Positions 18,701-28,147 of a stretch of DNA of 64,000 nucleotides are shown here, one piece after another (position 1 is the stretch's first letter; each line of letters starts with the position of its first letter). The notes beneath the pieces were generated by a model. It was not told the DNA's origin. It did no database searches and saw nothing but the letters and a program-made list of their open reading frames with translations. The DNA lies in NCBI RefSeq assembly GCF_000756375.1, contig NZ_JNFD01000001.1, positions 62,001 to 126,000 of the forward strand, given 5' to 3'. Source of the DNA: Sphingopyxis sp. LC81. Its GTDB lineage: Bacteria; Pseudomonadota; Alphaproteobacteria; Sphingomonadales; Sphingomonadaceae. Made by a program: the position numbers and the translations under genes.

Positions 18701-19396
18701 TTACGCCGCGGTCACTTCCAGCCCGCGCTGTACGGCGGGGCGAGCGAGGCCCGCATCGAGCCAGCGCTGGACATGACCGAACCGGTCGAAACCGACGATC
18801 TCGGCAGCATCGTAGAAGCCGATCAAATTGCGGACCCAGCCGAGCAATGAAATATCGGCGATGCTATAGTCGTCGCCCATAACCCACGTCCGCTCGGCGA
18901 GCCGTCCGTCGAGCACGCCGAGCAGTCGCGCGGATTCGGCCGCGTAGCGGTCGCGCGGGCGCTTGTCCTCATAGTCGCGGCCGGCGAATTTGTGGAAGAA
19001 GCCGAGCTGGCCGAACATCGGGCCGACGCCGCCCATCTGCCACATCACCCACTGGATCGTTTCATAACGCTCCGCCGGATCGGCCGAAAGAAACAGCCCG
19101 CTCTTGTCGGCGAGGTAGATCAGGATCGCGCCCGATTCGAACAGCGCGAGCGGCTTTCCGCCCGGGCCGTTCGGATCGTAGATCGCCGGAATCTTGCCAT
19201 TGGGGTTGAGCGCGAGGAACGCCGGATCGTGGCTCTCGTTCGCCATGATGTCGATCCGGTGCGGTTCGTAAGCGAGGCCGGTTTCCTCGAGCATGATCCC
19301 GACCTTTACGCCGTTCGGCGTCGGCGCCGAGAAAAGCTGGATCCGGTCGCGGTACTGCGCCGGCCAGCGGGCGAATATCGGATGGTCGATGCTCAC
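18701..19396 (-). CDS. Glutathione S-transferase-family protein (YghU/YfcG-like)
   Basis: A 231-residue protein with a thioredoxin-like N-terminal domain (IQLFSAPTPNGVKVGIMLEETGLAYE, cis-Pro in NGKIPAIYD, glutathione-binding LFESGAILIYLADK) and an alpha-helical C-terminal domain (MGDDYSIADISLLGWV). The PTPNG active-site start and the ESGAI motif are typical of Nu-class disulfide-bond reductases such as YghU/YfcG. The start is GTG at 19396, overlapping the stop of the upstream chorismate mutase (GTGA), so translation is coupled. Confidence 0.87.
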   Translation of the reverse strand: MSIDHPIFARWPAQYRDRIQLFSAPTPNGVKVGIMLEETGLAYEPHRIDIMANESHDPAFLALNPNGKIPAIYDPNGPGGKPLALFESGAILIYLADKSGLFLSADPAERYETIQWVMWQMGGVGPMFGQLGFFHKFAGRDYEDKRPRDRYAAESARLLGVLDGRLAERTWVMGDDYSIADISLLGWVRNLIGFYDAAEIVGFDRFGHVQRWLDAGLARPAVQRGLEVTAA

Positions 19397-19680
19397 GCGC
19401 TCTGCTCGCGCTTGGCTTGCTGGTGATGGCGGATCACTTCGTCGATGATGAAGCGCAGGAATTTCTCGGTAAAATCGGGGTCGAGGTCGGCGTCGCGGGC
19501 AAGGCTGCGCAGCCGTTCGATCTGCCGTTCCTCGCGGCCCGGATCGGCGGGGGGCAGGCCCTCGCGCGCCTTAAGCTCGCCGACCGCCTTGGTCACCTTG
19601 AACCGTTCGGCGAGCATATAGACGAGCGCCGCGTCGATATTGTCGATGCTCTGGCGGTAACGGCTCAGTTGGTCGTCCAT
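19393..19680 (-). CDS. Chorismate mutase, AroQ type
   Basis: A 95-residue helical enzyme for chorismate to prephenate. The helix 1 pattern is RYRQSIDNIDAALVYMLAERFKVTKAVGELKAREGLP. Active-site-type residues are an Arg in helix 1, the conserved Lys of GELK, and REERQIERL before the second helix; the C-terminal FLRFIIDEVIRHHQ helix is typical. It is closer to standard AroQ than the paralog at 3407. Only 4 bases overlap with the GST gene downstream, so they share a transcript. Confidence 0.88.
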   Translation of the reverse strand: MDDQLSRYRQSIDNIDAALVYMLAERFKVTKAVGELKAREGLPPADPGREERQIERLRSLARDADLDPDFTEKFLRFIIDEVIRHHQQAKREQSA

Positions 19681-19788
19681 GGGTGCGCGATTCCTCTCTT
19701 CTCGGGCACGCTTGGCACCGGGCGGGGCTTCAAAGCAAGCCGAAAGTCGTTGCAAAATCGTGACTGCGGCGCCAAGGCTCGCCGCGTT

Positions 19789-20802
19789 ATGACTGCGGAA
19801 ATCCATCAGCTCCACGGCGACCGGCCGCCCTCGCTCGACCCGATGATGGCGCTCGTCGCCGCCGACATGAACGAGGTGAATTCGGTCATCCTCGACCGGA
19901 TGCAGTCAGAAGTGCCGCTGATCCCCGAACTCGCGGGTCATCTGATCGCGGGCGGCGGCAAGCGGATGCGCCCGATGCTCACGCTCGCGTGCGGCAAGCT
20001 GCTCGACTATCCGGGGCGCCGCCACTGCAAGCTCGCCGCCGCGGTCGAATTCATCCACACCGCGACCCTGCTCCACGACGATGTCGTCGACAAATCGGAC
20101 CTCCGCCGCGGGCGCAAGACCGCGAACCTCATCTGGGGCAACAGCGCTTCGGTGCTCGTCGGCGATTTCCTGTTCAGCCGCGCGTTCGAGGTGATGGTCG
20201 AGGACGGCTCGCTGAAGGTGCTAAAGATCCTGTCGCGTGCGTCGGCAGTGATCGCCGAGGGCGAGGTCAACCAGCTCTCAGCGCAGCGCCGGATCGAGAC
20301 GAGCGAAGACCAGTATCTCGCGATCATCAACGCCAAGACCGCCGAGTTGTTCGCCGCCGCGTGCAAGATCGCCGCGGTCGTCGCCGAGCGCGACGAGGCG
20401 ACCGAAGCGGCGCTCGACGCCTATGGCCGCAACCTCGGGATCGCCTTCCAGCTCGTCGACGATGCGATCGACTATGTTTCGGACGCTGAAACGATGGGTA
20501 AGGGGGTCGGCGACGATTTTCGCGACGGCAAGGTGACCTTGCCCGTCATCCTCGCCTATGCGCGCGGATCGGCCGAGGAGCGCGAGTTCTGGAAGCTCGC
20601 GATCACCGGCCACAAGACGTCGGACGAGGATCTCGCCTACGCGACGAGCCTGCTTCACAAGCATGACGCGATCGCCGATACGCTTGCACGCGCGCGCCAC
20701 TACGGCCAGCGTGCCGTCGATGCGATCGGGGGGTTCAGCGCCAGCCAGGCGAAGTCGGCGTTGACCGAAGCGGTCGCCTTCGCGGTCGCGCGCGCTTATT
20801 GA
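19789..20802 (+). CDS. ispB: Polyprenyl (octaprenyl/decaprenyl) diphosphate synthase
   Basis: A 337-residue trans-prenyltransferase that makes the ubiquinone side chain. The first aspartate-rich motif HDDVVD is at residues 96-101 and the second, LVDDAIDY, near 222. GGGKRMRPML lies near 55, and the GDFLFSRAFE segment is typical of long-chain synthases. The residues before the first Asp motif are small, consistent with a long product; chain length (C40 or C50) cannot be fixed from sequence by eye. The ATG at 19789 gives the family start; the frame upstream is antisense to the chorismate mutase. Confidence 0.92.
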   Translation: MTAEIHQLHGDRPPSLDPMMALVAADMNEVNSVILDRMQSEVPLIPELAGHLIAGGGKRMRPMLTLACGKLLDYPGRRHCKLAAAVEFIHTATLLHDDVVDKSDLRRGRKTANLIWGNSASVLVGDFLFSRAFEVMVEDGSLKVLKILSRASAVIAEGEVNQLSAQRRIETSEDQYLAIINAKTAELFAAACKIAAVVAERDEATEAALDAYGRNLGIAFQLVDDAIDYVSDAETMGKGVGDDFRDGKVTLPVILAYARGSAEEREFWKLAITGHKTSDEDLAYATSLLHKHDAIADTLARARHYGQRAVDAIGGFSASQAKSALTEAVAFAVARAY

Positions 20803-20812
20803 GGCGGCGGCG

Positions 20813-21199
20813 ATGGCGATGATGGGCCCAGCGGCGGAAAGCCCCGACGCCTATATCGCCGCGCTGTCGGGCTGGCAGCGCGAACGCTGCGAAATGATGC
20901 GCGCCGCGATCATGGCTGCGGCGCCGTTCGACGAAACCATCAAATGGACCAACCTCGTCTTCATCGCGAACGGTCCGTGCATCCTGATCCGCGCCGAGGA
21001 GCATCGCGTGCTGCTGGGCTTCTGGCGCGGCAAGCGGCTGCGCGAGGTCGATTCCCGGATCAAGGCGAGCGGCAAATATGAACTGGGCAATCTGGTGATG
21101 GCCGCTGCGACGGAGGTGACGGCCGAACAGGTCGCGAAGCTCGCCGCCGAGGCGTTCCGTCTCAATATCGAACTGGGCAATCCTGCGGCGCGAACATGA
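20813..21199 (+). CDS. DUF1801-type protein
   Basis: A 128-residue small cytoplasmic protein: MRAAIMAAAPFDETIKWTNLVFIANGPCILIRAEEHRVLLGFWRG, a charged loop, then KYELGNLVMAAATEVTAEQVAKLAAEAF. The pattern of an N-terminal helix pair, a beta-sheet with a W-x-N-x-F segment and a C-terminal helix matches DUF1801/YdhG-like proteins. The function is unknown. Several ATG codons are possible (20813, 20819, 20822). It overlaps hrpB by 4 bases (ATGA). Confidence 0.75.
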   Translation: MAMMGPAAESPDAYIAALSGWQRERCEMMRAAIMAAAPFDETIKWTNLVFIANGPCILIRAEEHRVLLGFWRGKRLREVDSRIKASGKYELGNLVMAAATEVTAEQVAKLAAEAFRLNIELGNPAART

Positions 21200-23661
21200 T
21201 GCAGGTGCTGCCGATCGATGCCGTGCTGCCCGATATCATGGCGGCGCTGCTACTGAAGCCTAACGCCGTCGTCGTGGCGCCGCCCGGCGCGGGCAAGACG
21301 ACGCGCGTGGCGCCCGCGATCCTCGATCAGCCCTGGTGCAAGGGAGCGGTGTGGCTGCTGTCGCCCCGCCGGCTCGCGGCGCGCGGCGCGGCCGAGCGGA
21401 TCGCCGAGGAAATGGGCGAGGCGGTCGGTGGCACGGTTGGCTATGCGACCCGGCTCGATAGCAAGCAGTCGGCGGCGACGCGGCTGCTTGTGATGACGCC
21501 GGGCCTGTTCCGTAACCGCATCCTCGCCGACCCCGAACTGCAGGGCGTGTCGGCGGTGCTCTTCGACGAGGTTCACGAACGCAGTCTCGACGGCGATTTC
21601 GCGCTCGCGCTCGCCATTGACGCGCAGCAGGGCCTGCGCGACGACCTCCGCCTCGTCGCGATGTCGGCAACGCTCGACGGCGCGCGCTTCGGCGCCTTGC
21701 TCGGCAACGCCCCCGTCGTGAAGAGCGAAGGCAAGATCTGGCCGCTCGACCTGCGTCATATCGGCCGCCGCGCCGAGGACCGGCTCGAGGCGTCGGTGCT
21801 CGGCGCGGTGCGGCAGGCGCTGGCCGACGAAGCTGAGGGCGACATGCTCGCCTTTCTGCCCGGCGCCGCCGACATCGAACGCGCCGCGACCGCGGTCGAG
21901 GACGCGCGGCTGCCGCTCGCGGTCCACCGCCTGCACGGCCAGATCGACCCGGCGCTGCAACGCAAGGCGCTTGTTCGAGATGCCGACGGACGGCGCAAGC
22001 TGATCCTCGCGACGAGCATCGCCGAAACCAGCCTGACGATCGATGGGGTGCGTATCGTGATCGACGCCGGGCTGTCGCGCCGCCCGCGCTTCGACAAGGC
22101 GGCGGGCATCGCGCGGCTCGTCACCGAACGTGCGAGCCAGGCGTCGGCAACGCAGCGCGCCGGCCGCGCGGCGCGGCAGGGGCCGGGCGTTGCCTATCGT
22201 CTGTGGGAGGCCGCGGCGACCGCGGGCATGCCGCCGTTCGATCCGCCCGAAATTCACGAGAATGACCTGATGCCCGTCGTGCTCGACTGCGCGAGCTGGG
22301 GCATTATCGACCCGCGCCAATTGGGCTGGCTCGACCCGCCATCGCCCGCTGCGATTTCAGAGGCGAAGACGCGTTTGCAGGCGATCGGTGCGCTGGCTGG
22401 CGACGGCCGCATCACCGCGCACGGCAAGGCGCTCGCCGCGATCCCGCTGCCGGTGCCGCTCGCGCATATGCTGCTCGACGCGGCGCGCGCGGGCGAGGCC
22501 GAGATGGCGGGGCGGCTCGCGGTGCTGCTCACCGAGCCGGGGCTCGGCGGGCGCGGCGTCGATGTCGAGGCGCGGCTGGGGCGCTGGCGCGGGCAGCGCA
22601 ACGAAAGGTCCGAGGGCGCGTGGCGGCTCGCGCGGCGGCTTGCGACGATCGGCGAGAAGCTGGCGGCCGGGACCGACGATGCCGAACCGCGCTCGATCGG
22701 CGGCTGGATCGCGACCGCCTGGCCCGACCGCGTCGCGCGGCAGCGGGCGGGGCAGCGCGGCGAATATCTGAGCGTTGGCGGCCGCGCCTATCGCATCGAC
22801 GCGGTCGACCCGCTCGCGGGCAGCGAATGGCTCGCGATCGCCGATGCGCAGGGGCATGCAGCGGGCGTGCGCATCCTCGCCGCCGCGCCGATCGAACAGG
22901 CCGAGGTCGAAGCGCTCTTTGCTGACCGCATTATTGCGCATTCGGCGAGCAGCTACGATAGCGCGAACGACCGTGTCGATCATCGCCGCGAACGACGGCT
23001 CGGCGCGATTGCGCTGACGAGCGGGCAGGCGGGGCGCAGCGAAAATGCCGAGGACGATATCGCGGTGCGCATGGCGGCCGTGCGCGGCAAAGGGCTGGGG
23101 CTGATCGGCTGGGGACCGGCGGCGCAGGCGCTGCGCCAGCGCGCCTCCTATGCGGGGATCGATGCGCTATCGACGGGCGCGCTCGCCGACAGCCTAGAAC
23201 TCTGGCTCGAACCGTTGCTCGCGGGGTGTCGCGGGCTTCGCGACATCGGCGACCGCAAGCTGGCTGATGCGCTGATGGCAACGCTCGATTGGCCGGCGCG
23301 CCAGCTACTCGAGAAGCACGCACCCGCCGACTATACGACCCCCGTCGGCAGCCGGCATTCGATCGACTATGGCGCCGACGGCGGGCCGACGGTCAGCGTA
23401 CGCGTGCAGGAGCTGTTCGGGCTCGCGCGCCATCCGACGATCGGCGATCCGCCGGTGCCGCTCGTACTCGCGCTCACGTCGCCCGCGCACCGCCCGATCC
23501 AGACGACGCGCGACCTCGTCTCCTTCTGGAGCGGCAGCTGGCACGATGTGGCGCGCGAGATGCGCGGGCGCTATCCCAAGCACAGCTGGCCCGACGATCC
23601 GGCGAACGCGCGGCCAAGCTTGATGACCAAAGCGGCGCAGGCGCGGCGCGATGCGCAATAG
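21196..23661 (+). CDS. hrpB: ATP-dependent helicase HrpB
   Basis: An 821-residue DEAH-box helicase. Walker A is PPGAGKTTR (residues 29-37) and the DEVHER box lies at about 124-129. Motif III is SATLDG, and the helicase C core contains TSIAETSLTIDGV and the arginine motif QRAGRAARQGPG. It has HA2 and C-terminal HrpB domains, including the closing segment YPKHSWPDDP that is characteristic of HrpB. The biological substrate of HrpB is poorly known. The start overlaps the DUF1801 gene. Confidence 0.95.
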   Translation: MMQVLPIDAVLPDIMAALLLKPNAVVVAPPGAGKTTRVAPAILDQPWCKGAVWLLSPRRLAARGAAERIAEEMGEAVGGTVGYATRLDSKQSAATRLLVMTPGLFRNRILADPELQGVSAVLFDEVHERSLDGDFALALAIDAQQGLRDDLRLVAMSATLDGARFGALLGNAPVVKSEGKIWPLDLRHIGRRAEDRLEASVLGAVRQALADEAEGDMLAFLPGAADIERAATAVEDARLPLAVHRLHGQIDPALQRKALVRDADGRRKLILATSIAETSLTIDGVRIVIDAGLSRRPRFDKAAGIARLVTERASQASATQRAGRAARQGPGVAYRLWEAAATAGMPPFDPPEIHENDLMPVVLDCASWGIIDPRQLGWLDPPSPAAISEAKTRLQAIGALAGDGRITAHGKALAAIPLPVPLAHMLLDAARAGEAEMAGRLAVLLTEPGLGGRGVDVEARLGRWRGQRNERSEGAWRLARRLATIGEKLAAGTDDAEPRSIGGWIATAWPDRVARQRAGQRGEYLSVGGRAYRIDAVDPLAGSEWLAIADAQGHAAGVRILAAAPIEQAEVEALFADRIIAHSASSYDSANDRVDHRRERRLGAIALTSGQAGRSENAEDDIAVRMAAVRGKGLGLIGWGPAAQALRQRASYAGIDALSTGALADSLELWLEPLLAGCRGLRDIGDRKLADALMATLDWPARQLLEKHAPADYTTPVGSRHSIDYGADGGPTVSVRVQELFGLARHPTIGDPPVPLVLALTSPAHRPIQTTRDLVSFWSGSWHDVAREMRGRYPKHSWPDDPANARPSLMTKAAQARRDAQ

Positions 23662-23727
23662 GCCTCTTTTCGTGTGCGCCGCTTGGCGCTAAGGCGGCGG
23701 CACAGGCACCAGTACAGGACGACCCCA

Positions 23728-24006
23728 ATGAAAGCGCGTATCTTCCAGAAGCCCAAGAATGCCATGCAGTCGGGGCGTGCCGGGACGCAGCGCTGGATGC
23801 TGGAATTCGCCCCCGCCGAGGCGCGCAAGGCCGATCCGCTGATGGGCTGGGCGGGCAGCGGCGACACGCAGCGGCAGCTTCGCCTTGGTTTCGCGAGCCA
23901 GGAAGAGGCGGTGGCCTATGCCGAGAAGAATGGCATCGAGGTCGAGATCACCGCGACCCCCGAGCGCCGCTTGAAGATTCAGGCTTACGCCGACAATTTC
24001 CGGTAA
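23728..24006 (+). CDS. NDUFS4-like complex I accessory subunit (ETC complex I subunit)
   Basis: A 92-residue protein: MKARIFQKPKNAMQSGRAGTQRWMLEFAPAEAR, then DPLMGWAGSGDTQRQLRLGFASQEEAVAYAEKNGIE. The PKNAMQSG and D-x-MGW-SGDT segments are the signature of the 18-kDa (NDUFS4) subunit of NADH:ubiquinone oxidoreductase, which is retained in alphaproteobacteria. It binds near the NADH-dehydrogenase module. As in relatives, it is outside the nuo operon. An ATG at 23728 gives the usual start; upstream frame is rejected because no homologous residues precede MKAR. Confidence 0.9.
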   Translation: MKARIFQKPKNAMQSGRAGTQRWMLEFAPAEARKADPLMGWAGSGDTQRQLRLGFASQEEAVAYAEKNGIEVEITATPERRLKIQAYADNFR

Positions 24007-24009
24007 TCA

Positions 24010-24083
24010 CGTCATCCCAGCGAACGCTGGGATCGCAGGCGCTATGCCTGAACGATAGCGGCCCCAGCTTTCGCTGGGGCGAC
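24010..24083. repeat. REP-like palindrome pair, terminator-like
   Basis: The first palindrome is ATCCCAGCG-AACGCTGGGAT; the second, CCCCAGC-TTTC-GCTGGGG (24062-24079), is followed by CGAC and TTTTT. It fills the gap between the convergent NDUFS4-like and DUF4170 genes and looks able to terminate the former. Confidence 0.65.
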
Positions 24084-24087
24084 TTTT

Positions 24088-24306
24088 TCAGGCTTCGGCG
24101 TCCGGCTGCAACAATTTGTGCAGGTGGACGACGACATATTTCATTTCGGCATCGTCGACCGTGCGCTGCGCTGCGCTGCGCCACGCCTTTTCGGCCGACT
24201 TGTAATCGGGGTAGAGGCCGACGACGTCGAGATTGTGCAGGTCGGTGAAGTCGAGACCCTGCGGATCGGCGACGCGTCCGCCGAACACGAGATGCAATTT
24301 GCTCAT
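24088..24306 (-). CDS. DUF4170 protein
   Basis: A 72-residue cytoplasmic protein, MSKLHLVFGGRVADP with FTDLHNLDVVGLYPDYKSAEKAWRSAAQRTVDDAEMKYVVVHLHKLL. The FGGRV start and the Y-x-x-A-x-x-A-W-x-x-x-A-Q pattern match DUF4170, a short family found in alphaproteobacteria. The function is unknown. It stands alone on the minus strand. Confidence 0.85.
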   Translation of the reverse strand: MSKLHLVFGGRVADPQGLDFTDLHNLDVVGLYPDYKSAEKAWRSAAQRTVDDAEMKYVVVHLHKLLQPDAEA

Positions 24307-24387
24307 GGCTGCTTTCCTTGCGGATAAACGCTAGTAGGGGAGAAGCCGCGCCCCCTACCAGCGCTTTGCCCTTACGGCAAGTGCGGC

Positions 24388-24756
24388 TCAATCCTCGCCC
24401 TTGCGGTCCCCCGAGCCGGACTTCGGTAGCAGTGAGCCGAGCAGCGCGCCAATCGCGACCGCGCCCGCGACCAGAGCCAGCGGCTGCTTCTCGGCTGCAT
24501 CCTTCAGCTTGCTGTTCGCGCGCTTCGCCTGCGCCTTGCCCTTTTCATAGACTTCGCCAGCGGCTTCGCGGGCAACGCCGGCCTGTTCGCTCGCCTTGGC
24601 CGCGAGATCCTCCGTCGCGGCACGGGCGCGGCCATAGCCGTCCTGAATGCGCGCCTTTGCCGCCTCGGCGGTCAGTCGCGCGTTTTCGGCGGTTTTCTCC
24701 GCAAGTTCACTCGCCTTTGCACGCGTCTCGCGGGCGGTTTCACCGAACGGTTTCAT
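24388..24756 (-). CDS. YqjD/ElaB-like tail-anchored helical protein
   Basis: A protein of about 122 residues. A long Ala/Glu/Lys-rich amphipathic helix (about 5-85, heptad-like, similar in make-up to LEA or apolipoprotein-like helices) is followed by one hydrophobic segment PLALVAGAVAIGALLGSLLP near the C-terminus. This resembles DUF883 (ElaB/YqjD) membrane-anchored ribosome-associated proteins. Two ATG codons are adjacent (24759, 24756); GGAGG lies 6 bases before the second, so that start is preferred. It overlaps the end of the upstream gene by 17 bases. Confidence 0.6.
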   Translation of the reverse strand: MKPFGETARETRAKASELAEKTAENARLTAEAAKARIQDGYGRARAATEDLAAKASEQAGVAREAAGEVYEKGKAQAKRANSKLKDAAEKQPLALVAGAVAIGALLGSLLPKSGSGDRKGED

Positions 24757-25129
24757 CATCTTCCTCCACTAAATCGATGTCATCCTCGTCCGCTGATGCA
24801 TCGGCGGAACGAAAATGATCGGCGACGTCGGTCGCCAGGTCCTGAATCTTTTGCACCAGCCGCGGTGCATGTTCCTTGATCGGTTCGCGCAGCAGCCAGG
24901 CGATGCCCGCCGCCGCCGCGATCGCGATCGGCAGGCGGTTGTTGCGGAACTGCTGCTGCACCGCATGCGCTGTGTCGTCGACGGCCTCGCCAATCCGGTA
25001 CTTACCGCGATCGACGAGCGCACTGGGCCTCAGCGCCGCGCGCGCAACGTCGAGCCGACGGTGCAGTTCGGCGCGCTGGAGCATCGATCGGCGCGCGGCG
25101 GCGATCAGGCTGTTACGCGTCCGCGGCAT
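24740..25129 (-). CDS. Membrane-anchored helical protein in YqjD-like cluster
   Basis: A 129-residue protein. The N-terminal half is helical and Arg-rich (AARRSMLQRAELHRRLDVARAAL), then VDDTAHAVQQQFRNNRLPIAIAAAAGIAWLLREP carries a short hydrophobic segment, and the tail is highly acidic (ADEDDIDLVEEDDE). The arrangement is like DUF3618/DUF883 proteins, but no family can be named with certainty. An AAGGGA site precedes the ATG at 25129. Its start overlaps the YqjE-like gene by 17 bases, so the two are co-translated. Confidence 0.6.
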   Translation of the reverse strand: MPRTRNSLIAAARRSMLQRAELHRRLDVARAALRPSALVDRGKYRIGEAVDDTAHAVQQQFRNNRLPIAIAAAAGIAWLLREPIKEHAPRLVQKIQDLATDVADHFRSADASADEDDIDLVEEDDETVR

Positions 25130-25577
25130 CGTCGATCCCTTCGTTCGTGAGGTCACGCCGAAGCGCGGTGCGAATGTCGCCATAGCTGAGCTGCGCGCGC
25201 CATCCGGCAAAAGCGGCGAGGGCAAGCAAGACGCTGACGACGATCAACGTCGCGACGAACGGCCCGACATGCGGCGCGAGCGCGAGGATTGCCCCGAACG
25301 CGAGCGCGAGCATCGCGATGCCGAGCGCGCACGCCGCAATCGTGCCCCATGCCGCGGCCCAGCTGGCGCCGTGCAGCGCCAGCTGACCCCGTGCCTCTAT
25401 CAGCGCAAACTCCGCCCTTGCCGTCGCCGAGAGATTGTCGACGACGTCGCCGACAATCTTTTCGAGCGGAACGGGGGGCGGCGTGACCGGACGCCCATCG
25501 GGCGCGTAGCCGTGGCTTATGCCATCAAAGCTGCGCGCGTCGGGCGCCGGCGGGGGATTCGGATCGGAAGATGCCAA
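25113..25577 (-). CDS. Phage-holin-like membrane protein (YqjE-like)
   Basis: A 154-residue protein with a Pro-rich cytoplasmic N-terminus, a helix VGDVVDNLSATARAEFALIEARGQLALHGAS, and two transmembrane segments (about 73-95 and 103-123) joined by LAPHVGP. The C-terminal end is charged. This is the pattern of the holin-X/DUF1469 family (E. coli YqjE), which occurs beside YqjD and has nothing to do with phage lysis. Neighbours on both sides support the YqjD-YqjE assignment. Confidence 0.75.
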   Translation of the reverse strand: MASSDPNPPPAPDARSFDGISHGYAPDGRPVTPPPVPLEKIVGDVVDNLSATARAEFALIEARGQLALHGASWAAAWGTIAACALGIAMLALAFGAILALAPHVGPFVATLIVVSVLLALAAFAGWRAQLSYGDIRTALRRDLTNEGIDDAADA

Positions 25578-25584
25578 CGCCCTG

Positions 25585-26133
25585 TCAATCGTTCGAGCTG
25601 CCTTTGAGCATCCGGGCGAGCACGAAGCCGATCACCGTGGCGGCACCGACGGCGATTGCCGGGTTCTTCTTGACCATGTCGCGGGTCGAGGCGGCGAGCT
25701 CGTCGAGATCCTTCTTGTCGAGCGTCGTGGCAAGGCCGGCAACGGTCGTCGCGGCCGAGCGGGCATAGTCGCCGTACTGCTTGCCGAACTTGCTGTCGAC
25801 GGTTCCGGCGCTGTCTTCGAGAAGCTTGGCGAGGCTGCCGACGGCTTCGGCCGCCTTGTCCTTGCCCTTGTTCGCGGCGTCGCGCGCCTTGGTCGAGGCC
25901 TGATTCTTCAGCGTCGTCGCTTCCTGCTTCAGCGAGGCGGCTTTCTTTGACGCTTCGGATTTGATGGTGTCGCGCGTCGCGGCGATCTGGTCGCGGATCG
26001 GGTGATCCTTGGCGTTCGCCTTTTTGGCGGCCGGCTTGCGTGCCGGCGCAGCCTTGGTGGCAGCGGCCTTCACGGGCGCTTTGGGACGGGGAGCAGCAAC
26101 TTTCTTCGTCGCGGGAGTAGCGGCTTTGGCCAT
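25585..26133 (-). CDS. YqjD-like DUF883-type protein with lysine/alanine-rich N-terminus
   Basis: A 182-residue protein. Residues 1-45 are a Lys/Ala/Pro-rich basic tail like histone H1 (repeats of AAPARKPAAKK type). Residues 50-115 form an Ala/Lys helix, and a glycine-poor hydrophobic segment AIAVGAATVIGFVLARML ends the protein just before a short charged tail. The KKNPAIAVGAATVIGFVLARML ending is the DUF883 hallmark. The ATG at 26133 follows AGAGGA. It is the first gene of the four-gene membrane-anchor cluster and is divergent from eno. Confidence 0.7.
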   Translation of the reverse strand: MAKAATPATKKVAAPRPKAPVKAAATKAAPARKPAAKKANAKDHPIRDQIAATRDTIKSEASKKAASLKQEATTLKNQASTKARDAANKGKDKAAEAVGSLAKLLEDSAGTVDSKFGKQYGDYARSAATTVAGLATTLDKKDLDELAASTRDMVKKNPAIAVGAATVIGFVLARMLKGSSND

Positions 26134-26256
26134 CGGCTTTGTCCTCTTCTTCTTATACGGGCGCCGCATCAGCGGGCGTCCCCTTTTGGTCCTGCCTCAA
26201 TATATAGCAAGGCGAGGCCAATGGTTCCATCCCTCCGCAAAATTCCTATGCAGCGG

Positions 26257-27612
<1,356 letters not shown>

Positions 27613-27681
27613 TCGCAAAGCTGCGGAAAACTGTGGCCTGACGCCTTGACGCCGCGAATCAACTCTGATTCAAGGGTCGGA

Positions 27682-28008
27682 ATGACGCAGCGCCACAAAT
27701 TCCGCAAATCGATGCACCGGGCCGCCGGTCCCGCCATCGCGGTGATGGTGGTGCTGGCGATGATCGGCTATATCATTTTTGGACCGACCGGCCTCTACGC
27801 TTGGGGCGATTACGGCCAGTCGGTCGAAAAGCAGCGCGTCATATTGAGCGAGCTGACCAAAAGACAGACCGAGCTCCAGAACCGCGTTAACCTGCTCGAC
27901 CGGCGCCGCGTCGATCCCGACCTCGCCGAGGAATATGTCCGCGAGAAGCTCGGCGCCTATCACCCCGACGAGGTGATCATTCCGATGGAACCCGACGCGA
28001 AGCGCTGA
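27682..28008 (+). CDS. ftsB: FtsB/DivIC-family septum formation initiator
   Basis: A 108-residue single-pass membrane protein of the divisome. A short basic cytoplasmic N-terminus (MTQRHKFRKSMHRAAG) leads to a transmembrane helix (about 17-38), then a periplasmic coiled coil (GQSVEKQRVILSELTKRQTELQNRVNLL) and the family ending YVREKLGAYHPDEVII. The ATG at 27682 follows AAGGG; an earlier in-frame TTG at 27646 is less likely. Located between eno and pdhA, the typical place in alphaproteobacteria. Confidence 0.88.
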   Translation: MTQRHKFRKSMHRAAGPAIAVMVVLAMIGYIIFGPTGLYAWGDYGQSVEKQRVILSELTKRQTELQNRVNLLDRRRVDPDLAEEYVREKLGAYHPDEVIIPMEPDAKR

Positions 28009-28050
28009 GCTTTCGCTGCGGCGTCGCTGCACTTTTGCTGCATACGTAAG

Positions 28051-28085
28051 TTGGCATAGCGGCCGCCCATGGTGGGCGTTGCCAA
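28051..28085. promoter_or_regulatory. Two-tier inverted repeat upstream of pdhA
   Basis: Outer arms TTGGCA (28051-28056) and TGCCAA (28080-28085) enclose inner arms GCCCA (28065) and TGGGC (28073) around TGG. The spacing between outer and inner arms is unequal (8 and 2 bases). It may be an operator for pdhA or a weak terminator for ftsB; no T-run follows. Confidence 0.35.
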
Positions 28086-28147
28086 GTGCCGCGCGGCTCT
28101 CCTATAGGGAGCGCTTGCCGTAACGGCTAACTGCAAAGGAACCCGCC

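Noticed and set aside
25113..25577. A phage holin gene, i.e. a prophage remnant.
   Set aside because: Holin-X/DUF1469 proteins are chromosomal partners of YqjD; no other phage genes are near.
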